NCBI GenBank assembly: GCA_027038155.1
Contig: JALVXW010000207.1
Span: 1-35,335, forward strand
Direction of reading: 5' to 3'
DNA length: 35,335 bases
Origin: Sulfurovum sp.
GTDB taxonomy: Bacteria > Campylobacterota > Campylobacteria > Campylobacterales > Sulfurovaceae
Position numbers and translations under genes: made by a program. The notes under the pieces were generated by a model. It saw only the letters and a list, made by a program, of their open reading frames with translations. It did not search any database and was not told the DNA's origin. This document shows, piece by piece, positions 1 through 8,092 of the stretch (within the stretch, counting starts at the first letter, position 1; each line of letters begins with the position of its first letter).

Positions 1-664
1 GTTGTGTCTCATCCATACCTATGCCACTATCACTAATGCTCAATATATCTCCATCCATACCTATTTTTATAATGGTTTTTTTATCAGAATACTTCATTGC
101 ATTCATAAGTAAATTGTCTATCATCTTCTCAAAACCCATTTTATCAGCATAGAGTGTTTTATCTATAGGTTCCAAAGAGAAAGAGTTGCGCTCAAATACT
201 TGAAAAATTTCTATCCGTTCCTGCAGTACATCATAAAGCGAGAAAGTCTCCTTTTCTATAGGATGTATCTCTTTTTTTATGCTATAAACCAGCTCTTTAT
301 AGAGTCTTTCTAGCCGTGAAGAGGCAGCATCTATCCGTGCTACTCTTTGTAAAGATTTTTCATCTTCCACACGTTTTTTAAGTAGGATTGTATTTGCTTT
401 TATGGTGGAGAGAGGAATATTAAGCTCATGAAGTATTTCGGAGCTAAGATGTGAGAGGCTTTCATCAAGTTGTACTTTGGGTGCCAATAAATGTGTGGCA
501 ATAATATAACCCCAGCCTCCAGCCAATAGCAAAACAAACAAAGAAGCCAACATAAAATTGGACTCAGAAAACCCCTCATTTTTCAGATACCAATAGAGAA
601 AACTTAACAACATTGCTACACTTGTAAAGTATCCTAATGCTGCAAGTTGCGTCTCTTTTTTCAT
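1..664 (-). CDS. Sensor histidine kinase, 3' end cut by window edge
   Basis: Membrane-bound sensor kinase that should autophosphorylate and pass phosphate to the response regulator encoded just upstream. Reading from the ATG at 664 gives 221 codons before the window ends. Two hydrophobic stretches (about residues 8-27 and 37-57) enclose a very short periplasmic loop, so there is no large sensor domain. The dimerisation helix has H79 in the context EILHELNIPLS. An N-box (DNLLMNAMKYS) and the start of the G1 box (SDSGIGMD) follow at the truncated end. The ATG lies one base after the stop of the regulator gene, so the two are surely cotranscribed. The stimulus cannot be told from the sequence. 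Confidence 0.9.
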   Translation of the reverse strand, partial: MKKETQLAALGYFTSVAMLLSFLYWYLKNEGFSESNFMLASLFVLLLAGGWGYIIATHLLAPKVQLDESLSHLSSEILHELNIPLSTIKANTILLKKRVEDEKSLQRVARIDAASSRLERLYKELVYSIKKEIHPIEKETFSLYDVLQERIEIFQVFERNSFSLEPIDKTLYADKMGFEKMIDNLLMNAMKYSDKKTIIKIGMDGDILSISDSGIGMDETQ

Positions 665-665
665 T

Positions 666-1322
666 TTATACTTCTGTCCACTTATAGCCTATACCTCGGA
701 CATTACTAATAGACTCAGGAAAATATTTTTTAAGTTGTGTGACATAGACCCTTAGCGAGCCATCACTGGCATGTTGACCTGCCGCCCATAGTCTATTTTT
801 AATTATTTCAGAACTTACCACTTCACCTTTGGCTTCAACAAGAAGAACCAGCAACTCTATGGCTTTTTGTGTAACTTCCAATGCAACATTGTCCAAATAA
901 AGGGTCTTTCCTACCATATCAAGCGTATATGCCCCTATAGATACTCTTTGTCTCCTTACTTGTCTTCGTAGAAGTGCATGAATACGAAGCAGAAGCTCAT
1001 CTAAATCGATAGGCTTTTTCATATAGTCATCTGCTCCCTTAGCAAACCCTTCCTGCAAAGAGGCTTTATCATCACGAGAAGTTAAAAATATAACAGGAGT
1101 CATATCATCACCACTACGCAATTTCTCAAGCAAATCAAATCCACTCTCATACGGAAGATTTACATCAAAAAGATAGAGCTCATAGTTGTTTTCATAAGTC
1201 AAATCAAGTGCAGTATAAGGATCCAATGCACAATCAAGCACAAAACCCTCCTCTTCCAAAAAGTCCTGAAGGGTTTCATTAAAGAGTTTATCATCTTCTA
1301 GGAGGAGGATTCTAATGGACAC
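666..1322 (-). CDS. OmpR/PhoB-family response regulator
   Basis: DNA-binding response regulator of 218 aa, partner of the adjacent kinase. The receiver domain (about 1-118) has the acidic pair D10/D11, phospho-acceptor D53, T81 and K103 in a KKP motif. A winged-helix output domain (about 125-218) ends with the usual RGIGYKW signature. The start is GTG at 1322, chosen because AGGAG lies six bases upstream. It follows fabG by 50 bp on the same strand, so readthrough from fabG is possible. The gap contains three tandem 7-bp repeats just before the ribosome binding site. Target genes are unknown. Confidence 0.93.
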   Translation of the reverse strand: MSIRILLLEDDKLFNETLQDFLEEEGFVLDCALDPYTALDLTYENNYELYLFDVNLPYESGFDLLEKLRSGDDMTPVIFLTSRDDKASLQEGFAKGADDYMKKPIDLDELLLRIHALLRRQVRRQRVSIGAYTLDMVGKTLYLDNVALEVTQKAIELLVLLVEAKGEVVSSEIIKNRLWAAGQHASDGSLRVYVTQLKKYFPESISNVRGIGYKWTEV

Positions 1323-1332
1323 ACTTTACTCC

Positions 1333-1353
1333 TAATTTTTAATTTTTAATTTT
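1333..1353. repeat. Heptanucleotide tandem repeat, 3 x TAATTTT
   Basis: Three exact tandem copies of TAATTTT on the plus strand lie between fabG and the response regulator, a few bases upstream of the regulator's AGGAG. A change in copy number would alter promoter or leader spacing for the regulator. It is one of four heptamer tracts near gene starts in this window. Confidence 0.8.
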
Positions 1354-1372
1354 ATGCAATTCACCCTGCAAA

Positions 1373-2116
1373 TTACATTAACATCCCGCCATTGACTTTA
1401 AGTGTCTCACCTGTGATGTAAGAAGCGTGGTCAGAGAGTAAAAATGCTACGGCATCTGCTACTTCGCCAGGGTTTCCAAATCTACCCATAGGTATCTTGG
1501 CAGTAAAAGCATCTTTTACCTCATCTTTTAATACCTCTGTCATCTCAGTAGCGATAAACCCTGGGGTCACTGTGTTGTAGCGTATGCCAGAAGTTCCTGC
1601 TTCAATAGCAAATGATTTTGTCATCGCTATGGTTCCACCTTTAGAAGCAGCGTAATTAGTCTGTCCTGCATTCCCTGTCTCTCCCACAATAGAAGCGATA
1701 TTTACTACCGAACCAAAACGCTTTTTACGCATCACTTTTAGAGCCTCTCTACACCCTATAAATGTAGAGGTGAGGTTAGCGTTAATCACATCCATAAACG
1801 CTTCTGTCTTCATACGCATAGCCAAACCATCTTTGGTAATCCCTGCATTATTTACAAGGTAAGAGAGCTCTCCATCTTCTGCAATAATCGTTTTTATTCC
1901 TGCTACAAAAGCCTCTTCATTACTCACGTCAAAACCAATCACCTCAGCTTTACCACCTGCTGCCTCTATCTCTGTTTTGACTGCATTGGCCTGTTCTTCA
2001 CCAGAACGGAAGTTTATCCATACTTTAAGCCCCATAGCTGCAAGCCCTTTGGCTATCTGGGCACCTATACCTCTACTTGCACCCGTTACGAGTACATTTG
2101 TTCCTGTAAATTTCAT
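1373..2116 (-). CDS. fabG: 3-oxoacyl-[ACP] reductase FabG
   Basis: NADPH-dependent beta-ketoacyl-ACP reductase of type II fatty acid elongation, a cytoplasmic tetramer. The 247-aa protein is full length for a short-chain dehydrogenase/reductase. It has the cofactor motif TGASRGIG (11-18), the NNAG motif (about 89-92) and the catalytic set N113, S142, Y155 and K159 (YAASK). The ATG at 2116 is preceded by AGGTGG. It follows gpmI on the same strand, an order also known in Campylobacter, but the two are separated here by a 163-bp inserted element that may interrupt or modulate cotranscription. Confidence 0.95.
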   Translation of the reverse strand: MKFTGTNVLVTGASRGIGAQIAKGLAAMGLKVWINFRSGEEQANAVKTEIEAAGGKAEVIGFDVSNEEAFVAGIKTIIAEDGELSYLVNNAGITKDGLAMRMKTEAFMDVINANLTSTFIGCREALKVMRKKRFGSVVNIASIVGETGNAGQTNYAASKGGTIAMTKSFAIEAGTSGIRYNTVTPGFIATEMTEVLKDEVKDAFTAKIPMGRFGNPGEVADAVAFLLSDHASYITGETLKVNGGMLM

Positions 2117-2137
2117 TATCCACCTTTAAAATATTTA

Positions 2138-2300
2138 GGGAGTCTCTAAAAATAGGTGATACCCACAACATCTCTAGCTTTTCTCTAGGCTAGGCATCTT
2201 TTTTAACCCTAGCCGTAGCTAAGGTAAAAAAGAGTAACAACGCATAGGGGAAAGCTAGAGATACCCAAAGGGTGGGTATTACCTATTATTAGAGGTTCCC
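2138..2300. mobile_element. MITE-like element, copy A (163 bp, 4-bp TSD)
   Basis: Imperfect terminal inverted repeats: the left end reads GGGAGTCTCTAAAAATAGG, and the right end is the complement of GGGAACCTCTAATAATAGG. Both are followed by matching subterminal inverted sequence (ATCTCTAGCTTT). The element is bounded on both sides by TTTA, a probable target duplication. It has no coding capacity. A second related copy lies at 8093-8281. It sits between gpmI and fabG. The transposase family that would move it is not visible in the window. Confidence 0.8.
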
Positions 2301-2325
2301 TTTAAATAATTGTACCTCAACTGTC

Positions 2326-3807
2326 CTAAATCAGAGGTTCATCCATCTCTGTAGGAATCTCCAGCCCCATAAGTTTTAGTACAGTAGGTGCAATATTGTT
2401 AAGCCCACACCCCTCTTTTACTTCATTTACACCCTCCGCAATCACAAAGCACCACACCTCACCTACTGTATGGTTTGTCAAGATATTCCCCTTGCTATCT
2501 TTCATCTCTTCGCAGTTTCCATGGTCTGAAGTAAGGAGAATGTTATACCCCTCTTTTTTTGCTTTTTCAATAATGAGCCCAAGTTGTCTATCGACTGCAT
2601 TGACTGCTTCACAAGCAGCCTTATAGTTACCCGTATGCCCTACCATATCACCATTGGCAAAGTTTACCACTATAAAATCATACGCTTCATCCATCGCAGT
2701 ACGTACCGCTTCTCCTACCTCAGGGGCGGACATCTCTGGTTTCATATCGTAAGTCTTGACATCTGGGCTAGGAATGAGCACACGACTCTCCCCTACATAA
2801 GGTTCCTCTATGCCTCCATTAAAGAAAAAAGTAACATGGGCATACTTCTCTGTCTCTGCGGCATGAAGCTGTCTAAGTCCTGCATTGGAGATCACCTCTG
2901 CCAATGTATTTTCAGGTGCTACCTTGGGAAAAAGTACAGGGTAGTCAAAACTTGCATCATACTGTGTCATTGTAGCCACATGCAAAGGAGTATAGGTACG
3001 CTCAAAGGCATCAAATGTTTCACTTCCTAAGGCGGTGGTTATCTCTCTGGCTCTATCGGAACGGAAATTAGTCATTATCACCACATCCCCCTCTTTGAGC
3101 CCCTCATAGCCACTCAATGCTACAGGTTCTAAAAACTCATCTAAAACATCTTTGGCATAACTCTCATCTATATATGCTTTAATATCTAGTGTTGTAGATG
3201 GCAAAGCCTTTGCTATGGCATTGTAGCCTTTCTCTACCCTCTCCCAACGGTTATCTCTATCCATTGTGTAAAAACGCCCACCTATAGTGGCAATAGAGAT
3301 ATGTTTATCACAGATGGCCTCTATCTGCTCCACATAACGCTTAGCTGAGGTAGGACTCACATCACGCCCATCGGTAATAAGATGCAAAAATACCTTTTTG
3401 CCTCTACTTCGTGCCAACTTTGCCAATCCTATGGTATGCTCTATATGCGAATGTACCCCACCATCACTCAACAGTCCTATGAGGTGTACCCTCTCACTTT
3501 TGGCTAGTGTATCATTTAACACACTGTTATCTTCAATACTGCCATCTTCAAGAGCCAAAGAGATTTTAACCAAATCTTGGTACAAAATACGTCCACTTCC
3601 TATGGTCATATGCCCCACTTCAGAGTTACCCATCTGCCCCTCTGGTAGCCCAACACTTAATCCGTGCGTAGAGATAAGGGCTCTAGGTGTCTCTTTAAAG
3701 AGTTTGTCATACGTAGGTTTGGTTGCATCTTTAAATGCATTACAAGTACTTTCAGGCTTACATCCAATACCATCGGTAATGATTAAAATTGTTTTATTGC
3801 TATTCAT
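2326..3807 (-). CDS. gpmI: 2,3-bisphosphoglycerate-independent phosphoglycerate mutase
   Basis: Interconverts 3- and 2-phosphoglycerate in glycolysis/gluconeogenesis using a phosphoserine intermediate and two metal ions. The 493-aa protein is of typical length. It shows the N-terminal metal-site motif ITDGIG (about 9-14), the catalytic serine S62 in GQMGNSEVGH, the ITDGRD motif in the inserted phosphotransferase domain, and TSDHGNCEEM plus NHT near the C-terminus. The ATG at 3807 has only a weak A/G-rich Shine-Dalgarno. It is divergent from mraY across 75 bp, the arrangement known in Campylobacter, so both promoters must lie in that gap. Confidence 0.95.
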   Translation of the reverse strand: MNSNKTILIITDGIGCKPESTCNAFKDATKPTYDKLFKETPRALISTHGLSVGLPEGQMGNSEVGHMTIGSGRILYQDLVKISLALEDGSIEDNSVLNDTLAKSERVHLIGLLSDGGVHSHIEHTIGLAKLARSRGKKVFLHLITDGRDVSPTSAKRYVEQIEAICDKHISIATIGGRFYTMDRDNRWERVEKGYNAIAKALPSTTLDIKAYIDESYAKDVLDEFLEPVALSGYEGLKEGDVVIMTNFRSDRAREITTALGSETFDAFERTYTPLHVATMTQYDASFDYPVLFPKVAPENTLAEVISNAGLRQLHAAETEKYAHVTFFFNGGIEEPYVGESRVLIPSPDVKTYDMKPEMSAPEVGEAVRTAMDEAYDFIVVNFANGDMVGHTGNYKAACEAVNAVDRQLGLIIEKAKKEGYNILLTSDHGNCEEMKDSKGNILTNHTVGEVWCFVIAEGVNEVKEGCGLNNIAPTVLKLMGLEIPTEMDEPLI

Positions 3808-3882
3808 TATTTTTCTTTTTCGTGTATTTTATTGAAATAATAGTAAAATAAACTTTCTTAAACATAAAGGGAATTAGAATTA

Positions 3883-4941
3883 ATGCTATATGAACTCTCT
3901 AAACTTTTAGACATCAACCTCTTTGGGTACATCTCTGTACGTGCGGGTATTGCCTTTTTTATTGCATTTGTCTTCACACTTTTAATCATGCCAAAATATC
4001 TTGCATGGGCACTCTCAAAAAATGCCAACCAGCCCATCAGCAAATATGTACCTGCCCATGAAGGCAAACGCCATACCCCCACTATGGGAGGGGCTATCTT
4101 TCTTATTGCCACACTCATTGCCGCATTGGTTAGTGTTGATTTGACCAATCCCTACATTATAGGAGGCATCATTACCCTTATTGGGTTTGGATTTGTAGGA
4201 TTTAAAGATGATTTGGGCAAAGTACTCGCAGGAGACAACCTGGAGGGGTTAACCCCTAGAGGAAAGATGTTTCTTCAAGCACTGATTGCCTCACTTGCTA
4301 CTGGGCTTTTACTCTATTCTGGTTTCCCTACAGCGTTTTATGTACCGTTTCTCAAAACACCCCTGTTTGATTTAAGCTACTTTGCTATCCCCTTTTGGAT
4401 ACTCATCTTTCTTGCCACAACCAACGCAGTCAATCTTACCGATGGACTTGACGGATTGGCAACCGTTCCTTCTGTGATTGCTCTTTTTACCTTGGGGGCG
4501 ATTGTCTATATTACAGGACATGCTATCTTCTCTGAGTATCTTCTTGTACCCAACATCAAAGGGGTAGGAGAGGTGATGATACTCGCCGCTGCTCTTGCTG
4601 GAGGGCTTTTGGGGTTTCTTTGGTACAACGCCTACCCTGCCGAAGTCTTTATGGGTGACACAGGCAGTCTTGCTATTGGTGGATTTTTGGCCTATCTTGC
4701 CATACTGGGCAAAAGCGAAGTACTGCTTATTCTTATTGGTATTGTCTTTGTTATTGAGACAGTTTCGGTTATTTTACAGGTGGGCTCTTTTAAGCTACGT
4801 GAAAAACGTATCTTCAAAATGGCACCTATTCACCACCATTTTGAGCTTAAAGGGTGGGCAGAAAACAAGATTATTGTACGTTTTTGGATGATTGCTTTTA
4901 TTGCCAACATCTTAGCTCTTGTATCGTTTAAGTTTAGATAA
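3883..4941 (+). CDS. mraY: Phospho-N-acetylmuramoyl-pentapeptide-transferase MraY
   Basis: Integral membrane enzyme that transfers phospho-MurNAc-pentapeptide to undecaprenyl phosphate, giving lipid I. At 352 aa it is full length with about ten membrane helices. Family motifs are visible: the Asp pair in FVGFKDDLGK, NLTDGLDGLAT, FMGDTGS, and the histidine-rich loop HHHFELKGW. The start at 3883 follows a purine-rich AGGGAATTAG. murD begins 19 bp downstream with its own strong AAGGAG, so the pair forms a cell-wall operon. Confidence 0.96.
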   Translation: MLYELSKLLDINLFGYISVRAGIAFFIAFVFTLLIMPKYLAWALSKNANQPISKYVPAHEGKRHTPTMGGAIFLIATLIAALVSVDLTNPYIIGGIITLIGFGFVGFKDDLGKVLAGDNLEGLTPRGKMFLQALIASLATGLLLYSGFPTAFYVPFLKTPLFDLSYFAIPFWILIFLATTNAVNLTDGLDGLATVPSVIALFTLGAIVYITGHAIFSEYLLVPNIKGVGEVMILAAALAGGLLGFLWYNAYPAEVFMGDTGSLAIGGFLAYLAILGKSEVLLILIGIVFVIETVSVILQVGSFKLREKRIFKMAPIHHHFELKGWAENKIIVRFWMIAFIANILALVSFKFR

Positions 4942-4949
4942 AATCAAGG

Positions 4950-4977
4950 AGCAGTGAGCAGTGATCAGTGAGCAACA
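4950..4977 (+). repeat. Heptanucleotide tandem repeat over the murD start
   Basis: Units AGCAGTG, AGCAGTG, ATCAGTG and a decayed AGCAACA run from the end of the Shine-Dalgarno through the first codons of murD. The chosen GTG start (4961) lies inside the second unit. Gain or loss of a 7-bp unit would shift the frame or the spacing between ribosome binding site and start. Confidence 0.75.
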
Positions 4978-6217
4978 AAAACCAACACTATTTGGCTATG
5001 GCTTAACCACAAAAGCTATTGCCAAAAAATTGGGTGGAGGCTGTACTTTTTTTGATGACAAGTGCACTAAAACCTATACAGATGAGTACCATAACACTAT
5101 CAAACCCTCACATGCATTTGACCCCAATGAGAGCAACATGGAAATTACGACCCCTAGTTTGCCACCTAAACATCCACTTATTTTAAGTGCCAGAAATCTA
5201 ATGAGTGAGTATGATTACTTTTTAGGTAGGGTGGGCATTCCTGCCCACCAAAATATTTCTGGGCAGGAATGCCCACCCTACACCATCTGGATATCTGGCA
5301 CCAACGGTAAAACCACCACCACTCAAATGCTTACACACCTTCTTGAAAAAAGAGGGGCTATCAATGGAGGAAACATTGGCATACCTTTGGCAGATTTGGA
5401 CCCTAATGCACCTATATGGATACTTGAAACCAGCTCCTTTACGCTCCACCATACCCATAAAGCATCACCCAATATCTATCTTCTTCTTCCTATTACGCCA
5501 GACCATTTAGACTGGCATGGTACCCCCAAAGCCTATGAGAAAGATAAACTTAAACCTTTGCTTACCATGAAAGAAGGTGAACTTGCACTTGTACCCAAAG
5601 GGCTTACACTTCCACAAACAGATGCCTTTGTTGTTGAATATGATACCAATAGATTCTTATGCGACTACTTTGGATTAGAGAGCTCAAAACTCAACTACAA
5701 AGGTGCTTTTTTACAAGATGCTCTGCTCTCCTTAGCCATTACCAAAGTGCTGTTTGATGAAACCGATTATGACCTACTTAATACTTTTGAGCGTGACGCC
5801 CACAGACAAGAGGAGTTGTACGATGCAAAAGGGCGTCTTTGGGTCAATGACTCCAAAGCAACCAATCTTGATGCAACAATACAAGCACTCAAAGGCTATG
5901 CCAACAGATACATCCATCTCATACTTGGAGGCGACGACAAAGGTGTAGATTTGACCCCTCTTTTTGAAGAGATGAAACCCCTTAACCTTACACTTTATAC
6001 AATAGGTGCCAACAATGACAAACTCTTAGAGCTTGCCAAACACTACAAAATTAAAGCTAAAGAGGCAAAAAATATAGAAAGTGCTATCCATCACATAGAT
6101 AAAATCCTCTCTTCTAAAGATGTAGCCCTACTCTCACCAGCTGCTGCAAGTTTTGACCAATTCAAATCATACAAACATAGAGGCGAAACATTTATACATT
6201 TGGTTAAAAAGCTATAA
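4961..6217 (+). CDS. murD: UDP-N-acetylmuramoyl-L-alanine--D-glutamate ligase MurD
   Basis: Cytoplasmic ATP-dependent ligase that adds D-Glu to UDP-MurNAc-L-Ala. The 418-aa product has the N-terminal FGYG region, the ATP-binding P-loop GTNGKTTT (113-120), the central HxxxHLDWHG region and the C-terminal SPAAASFDQF...RG motif. The GTG at 4961 is chosen because AAGGAG ends nine bases upstream. Residues 89-107 are encoded by a perfect palindrome inserted in frame just before the P-loop strand. The reading frame stays open and the catalytic motifs are intact, so the gene is probably functional. No usual MurD segment seems to be missing. Confidence 0.94.
   Translation: MISEQQKPTLFGYGLTTKAIAKKLGGGCTFFDDKCTKTYTDEYHNTIKPSHAFDPNESNMEITTPSLPPKHPLILSARNLMSEYDYFLGRVGIPAHQNISGQECPPYTIWISGTNGKTTTTQMLTHLLEKRGAINGGNIGIPLADLDPNAPIWILETSSFTLHHTHKASPNIYLLLPITPDHLDWHGTPKAYEKDKLKPLLTMKEGELALVPKGLTLPQTDAFVVEYDTNRFLCDYFGLESSKLNYKGAFLQDALLSLAITKVLFDETDYDLLNTFERDAHRQEELYDAKGRLWVNDSKATNLDATIQALKGYANRYIHLILGGDDKGVDLTPLFEEMKPLNLTLYTIGANNDKLLELAKHYKIKAKEAKNIESAIHHIDKILSSKDVALLSPAAASFDQFKSYKHRGETFIHLVKKL
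5226..5281. repeat. 56-bp palindromic repeat inserted in frame in murD
   Basis: Two 22-bp arms (5226-5247 and 5260-5281) are perfect reverse complements around a 12-base loop. The arm begins GTAGGGTGGGCATTCC. It resembles REP-type palindromes with GTAGGGTGGGC ends seen in other bacteria (from memory). Here it contributes 19 codons (residues 89-107, with the flanking base) without breaking murD. Confidence 0.93.
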
Positions 6218-6238
6218 ATAACATTTTTTTACAAAAAA

Positions 6239-6259
6239 ATTTTACTTTTTACTTTTTAC
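6239..6259 (+). repeat. Heptanucleotide tandem repeat, TTTTTAC-type
   Basis: One ATTTTAC and two TTTTTAC units lie between the murD stop and the tRNA-Phe promoter. The tract ends immediately before the TTGTTA that could act as the tRNA -35 box. Confidence 0.65.
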
Positions 6260-6281
6260 TTGTTAATTCTTAAGCTTTTGG

Positions 6282-6290
6282 TGTTATAAT
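6282..6290 (+). promoter_or_regulatory. Extended -10 promoter for tRNA-Phe
   Basis: TGTTATAAT forms an extended -10 element (TATAAT at 6285-6290), 35 bases before the mature tRNA. A possible -35 TTGTTA at 6260-6265 is 19 bases upstream, longer than ideal. Confidence 0.6.
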
Positions 6291-6325
6291 TTCAGCCACT
6301 TAACAAGACATCTTGTCTTTAAGTT

Positions 6326-6401
6326 GGCTCCATAGCTCAGTTGGTAGAGCAAAGGATTGAAAATCCTTGTGTCGGCGGTTCGATTCCGTCTGGCGCCACC
6401 A
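6326..6401 (+). tRNA. tRNA-Phe (anticodon GAA)
   Basis: The 76-base cloverleaf ends with encoded CCA. The anticodon loop is TTGAAAA (GAA), with A36-A37-A38, the usual MiaA/MiaB substrate pattern. The D arm (GCTCAGTTGGTAGAGC) and the T loop (TTCGATT) are normal. The acceptor arms GGCTCCA and TGGCGCC pair except at position 4-69, which reads U opposite C. Confidence 0.96.
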
Positions 6402-6592
6402 TTTAAAATCTTTCATAAAATTCACCCTCTATACCAAGATAAACCCAATAACTTTTCTTAAATTTATATTATAAGATCTCAAAAACAACATCATTTCTAA
6501 TATATTTACAAACATAACAACGCTCTCTAGCAACTAAAATTTGGGCTATATAGACAATATATTAATATTTTGTTAACTTTTTATTAATTTCA

Positions 6593-6622
6593 TTGACATA
6601 CTTATGAAATACTTGTTATAAT
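6593..6622 (+). promoter_or_regulatory. Strong sigma-70 promoter for the porin
   Basis: A perfect TTGACA (6593-6598) and a perfect TATAAT (6617-6622) are separated by 18 bases, with a TG one base before the -10. This is the best promoter in the window and fits an abundant outer-membrane protein. The rest of the 255-bp gap between tRNA-Phe and the porin is AT-rich, with nothing else recognised. Confidence 0.85.
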
Positions 6623-6656
6623 ACGGGGTATTCAAAACAAATTCAAGGAGATTACA

Positions 6657-7904
6657 ATGAAAAAAACATTATTACTTTCAGTAGTAGCGTCAACAATGAT
6701 TATGGCAGGTGGTACTATCGGTGCACCCGTTGAGCCAGTAGTAGAGACACCAGCAGTAGCAGCAACAACATCTGACTGGGACTTCTCAGGACAAGCAGTA
6801 GTTTATTACCAAACAACTGATGCATTTGGAAACGGAGACCTTTTTGAGCAAGATACTTCTAGAGCAAATGCTGGTCTTCAACTTAGAGCTGTAAATAAAA
6901 ATTTATTTTCAGGTATTGGTGCAGGTGTAGAGGTAAATGGTCTTGCGACGCTTGGTCTTCAGGAAGATGTAGTTGCAGGTGTAATGCAATCAGCAGGAAC
7001 TGCAGATGCTAGAGGTGGTTGGATTTCTCAAGCATATTTAACTTATGCAACAGGTAAAACTAACTTTAAAGTTGGTCGTCAAGAGCTTCCAAAAGCACTT
7101 TCTCCATTTGCTTTCTCTGAGGGTTGGAATGTATTTAAAAATACATTTGATGCGGCATTGGTTGTAAATTCTGATATTCAAGATACTACATTGGTTGGTG
7201 CAATCGTTGCAAAAGCAAACTACAATGGTTTGGCAACAGATATGTCTCAATTTACAAGTGTTAACCCAGATGGTGAAGATGATAACTTTATCTACATGCT
7301 AACTGCTCAAAACAAATCTATAAACGATTTAACATTGACAGGTTCTTACTACTACGCACCAGATGTAGAGGGAATAGGTAATGAAGATATAAACATTCTA
7401 TGGGGAGATGCTAAATTTGGAGTTGCTGGTCTCAATATGGGTCTTCAAGGTGGTACAATCATGAGTGATGCTCTTGCTGATGATGGTGTGGCATTTGGTG
7501 CAAAAGCCAGTACTACTCTTGGTGCAGTTAATGCTTCAATTGCTTACTCTAGCACAGATGAAAATGCTAACTTTAAAAATGTTGGTGGTGTAAAAACTCC
7601 ACTCTATACACAAATGGTTCTTAACCAAGGTATTATCCAAAATGATGCTGATTACATTAAAGCTGGTGTATCCACTAAAGCACTTAATGGTAAATTTATC
7701 GTTAACTATGGTTATGCTGTAAATAACAATGATGATATTGCTAAAGGTGCAGACAACAACCCTGCTGAGCTTGATGTTATCTATAAAACTAAAGTATTTA
7801 ACAACTCTACAACACTATTGGCTGCTTACGTAATGGTAGACCCAGATGTAGCAGGAAAAGATAACCTTAATGTTATCCGTGTATGGGGAAGATACAACTT
7901 CTAA
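6657..7904 (+). CDS. Major outer-membrane porin, epsilonproteobacterial type
   Basis: Predicted beta-barrel porin of 415 aa for diffusion of small solutes across the outer membrane. A signal peptide is clear: MKK, a hydrophobic core and a likely cut near MAGG, about residues 17-22. A proline/alanine/valine-rich linker follows, then alternating amphipathic strands ending in a C-terminal aromatic (WGRYNF), as barrel assembly requires. Features such as WISQAYLTYATGKTNFKVGRQELPKA (in parts) resemble Campylobacterota OprD-like and PorA-like porins. AAGGAG lies six bases before the ATG. The gene is monocistronic: its own strong promoter precedes it and a hairpin terminator follows. Substrate specificity cannot be assigned. 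Confidence 0.88.
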   Translation: MKKTLLLSVVASTMIMAGGTIGAPVEPVVETPAVAATTSDWDFSGQAVVYYQTTDAFGNGDLFEQDTSRANAGLQLRAVNKNLFSGIGAGVEVNGLATLGLQEDVVAGVMQSAGTADARGGWISQAYLTYATGKTNFKVGRQELPKALSPFAFSEGWNVFKNTFDAALVVNSDIQDTTLVGAIVAKANYNGLATDMSQFTSVNPDGEDDNFIYMLTAQNKSINDLTLTGSYYYAPDVEGIGNEDINILWGDAKFGVAGLNMGLQGGTIMSDALADDGVAFGAKASTTLGAVNASIAYSSTDENANFKNVGGVKTPLYTQMVLNQGIIQNDADYIKAGVSTKALNGKFIVNYGYAVNNNDDIAKGADNNPAELDVIYKTKVFNNSTTLLAAYVMVDPDVAGKDNLNVIRVWGRYNF

Positions 7905-7930
7905 AAATGACTTCTTAAAGTTATAACCTT

Positions 7931-7970
7931 TAGAGATCAGGCTTTTGCCTGACTCTAACTTCTTCTTTTA
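7931..7970 (+). terminator. Rho-independent terminator of the porin gene
   Basis: Stem TAGAG (bulged A) TCAGGC, loop TTTT, then GCCTGA CTCTA, followed by a pyrimidine/T-rich run TTCTTCTTTT. It begins 26 bases after the porin stop. The 452-bp gap between the porin and the recombinase also holds a small palindrome GGCAAATTTGCC (8015-8026) and the MITE-like copy B. I see no gene there. Confidence 0.8.
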
Positions 7971-8092
7971 AGCTTCCAATTTTATCTTTTTTTATATCTT
8001 ATTTTTTACCATAAGGCAAATTTGCCATAATTTGGATCAAAAAATAATGCGGAATAGAAAAATACCTGCCAAGATAGAATCTTATTACTACA

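Noticed and set aside
2584..3030. Plus-strand frames over gpmI and similar shadows over nuo, nusA and gap
   Set aside because: They are antisense or out of frame to strongly conserved genes, without ribosome sites or recognisable products.
8015..8026. GGCAAATTTGCC palindrome as an operator
   Set aside because: It is isolated between a terminator and the MITE-like copy B, with no promoter near it, so function is unsupported.
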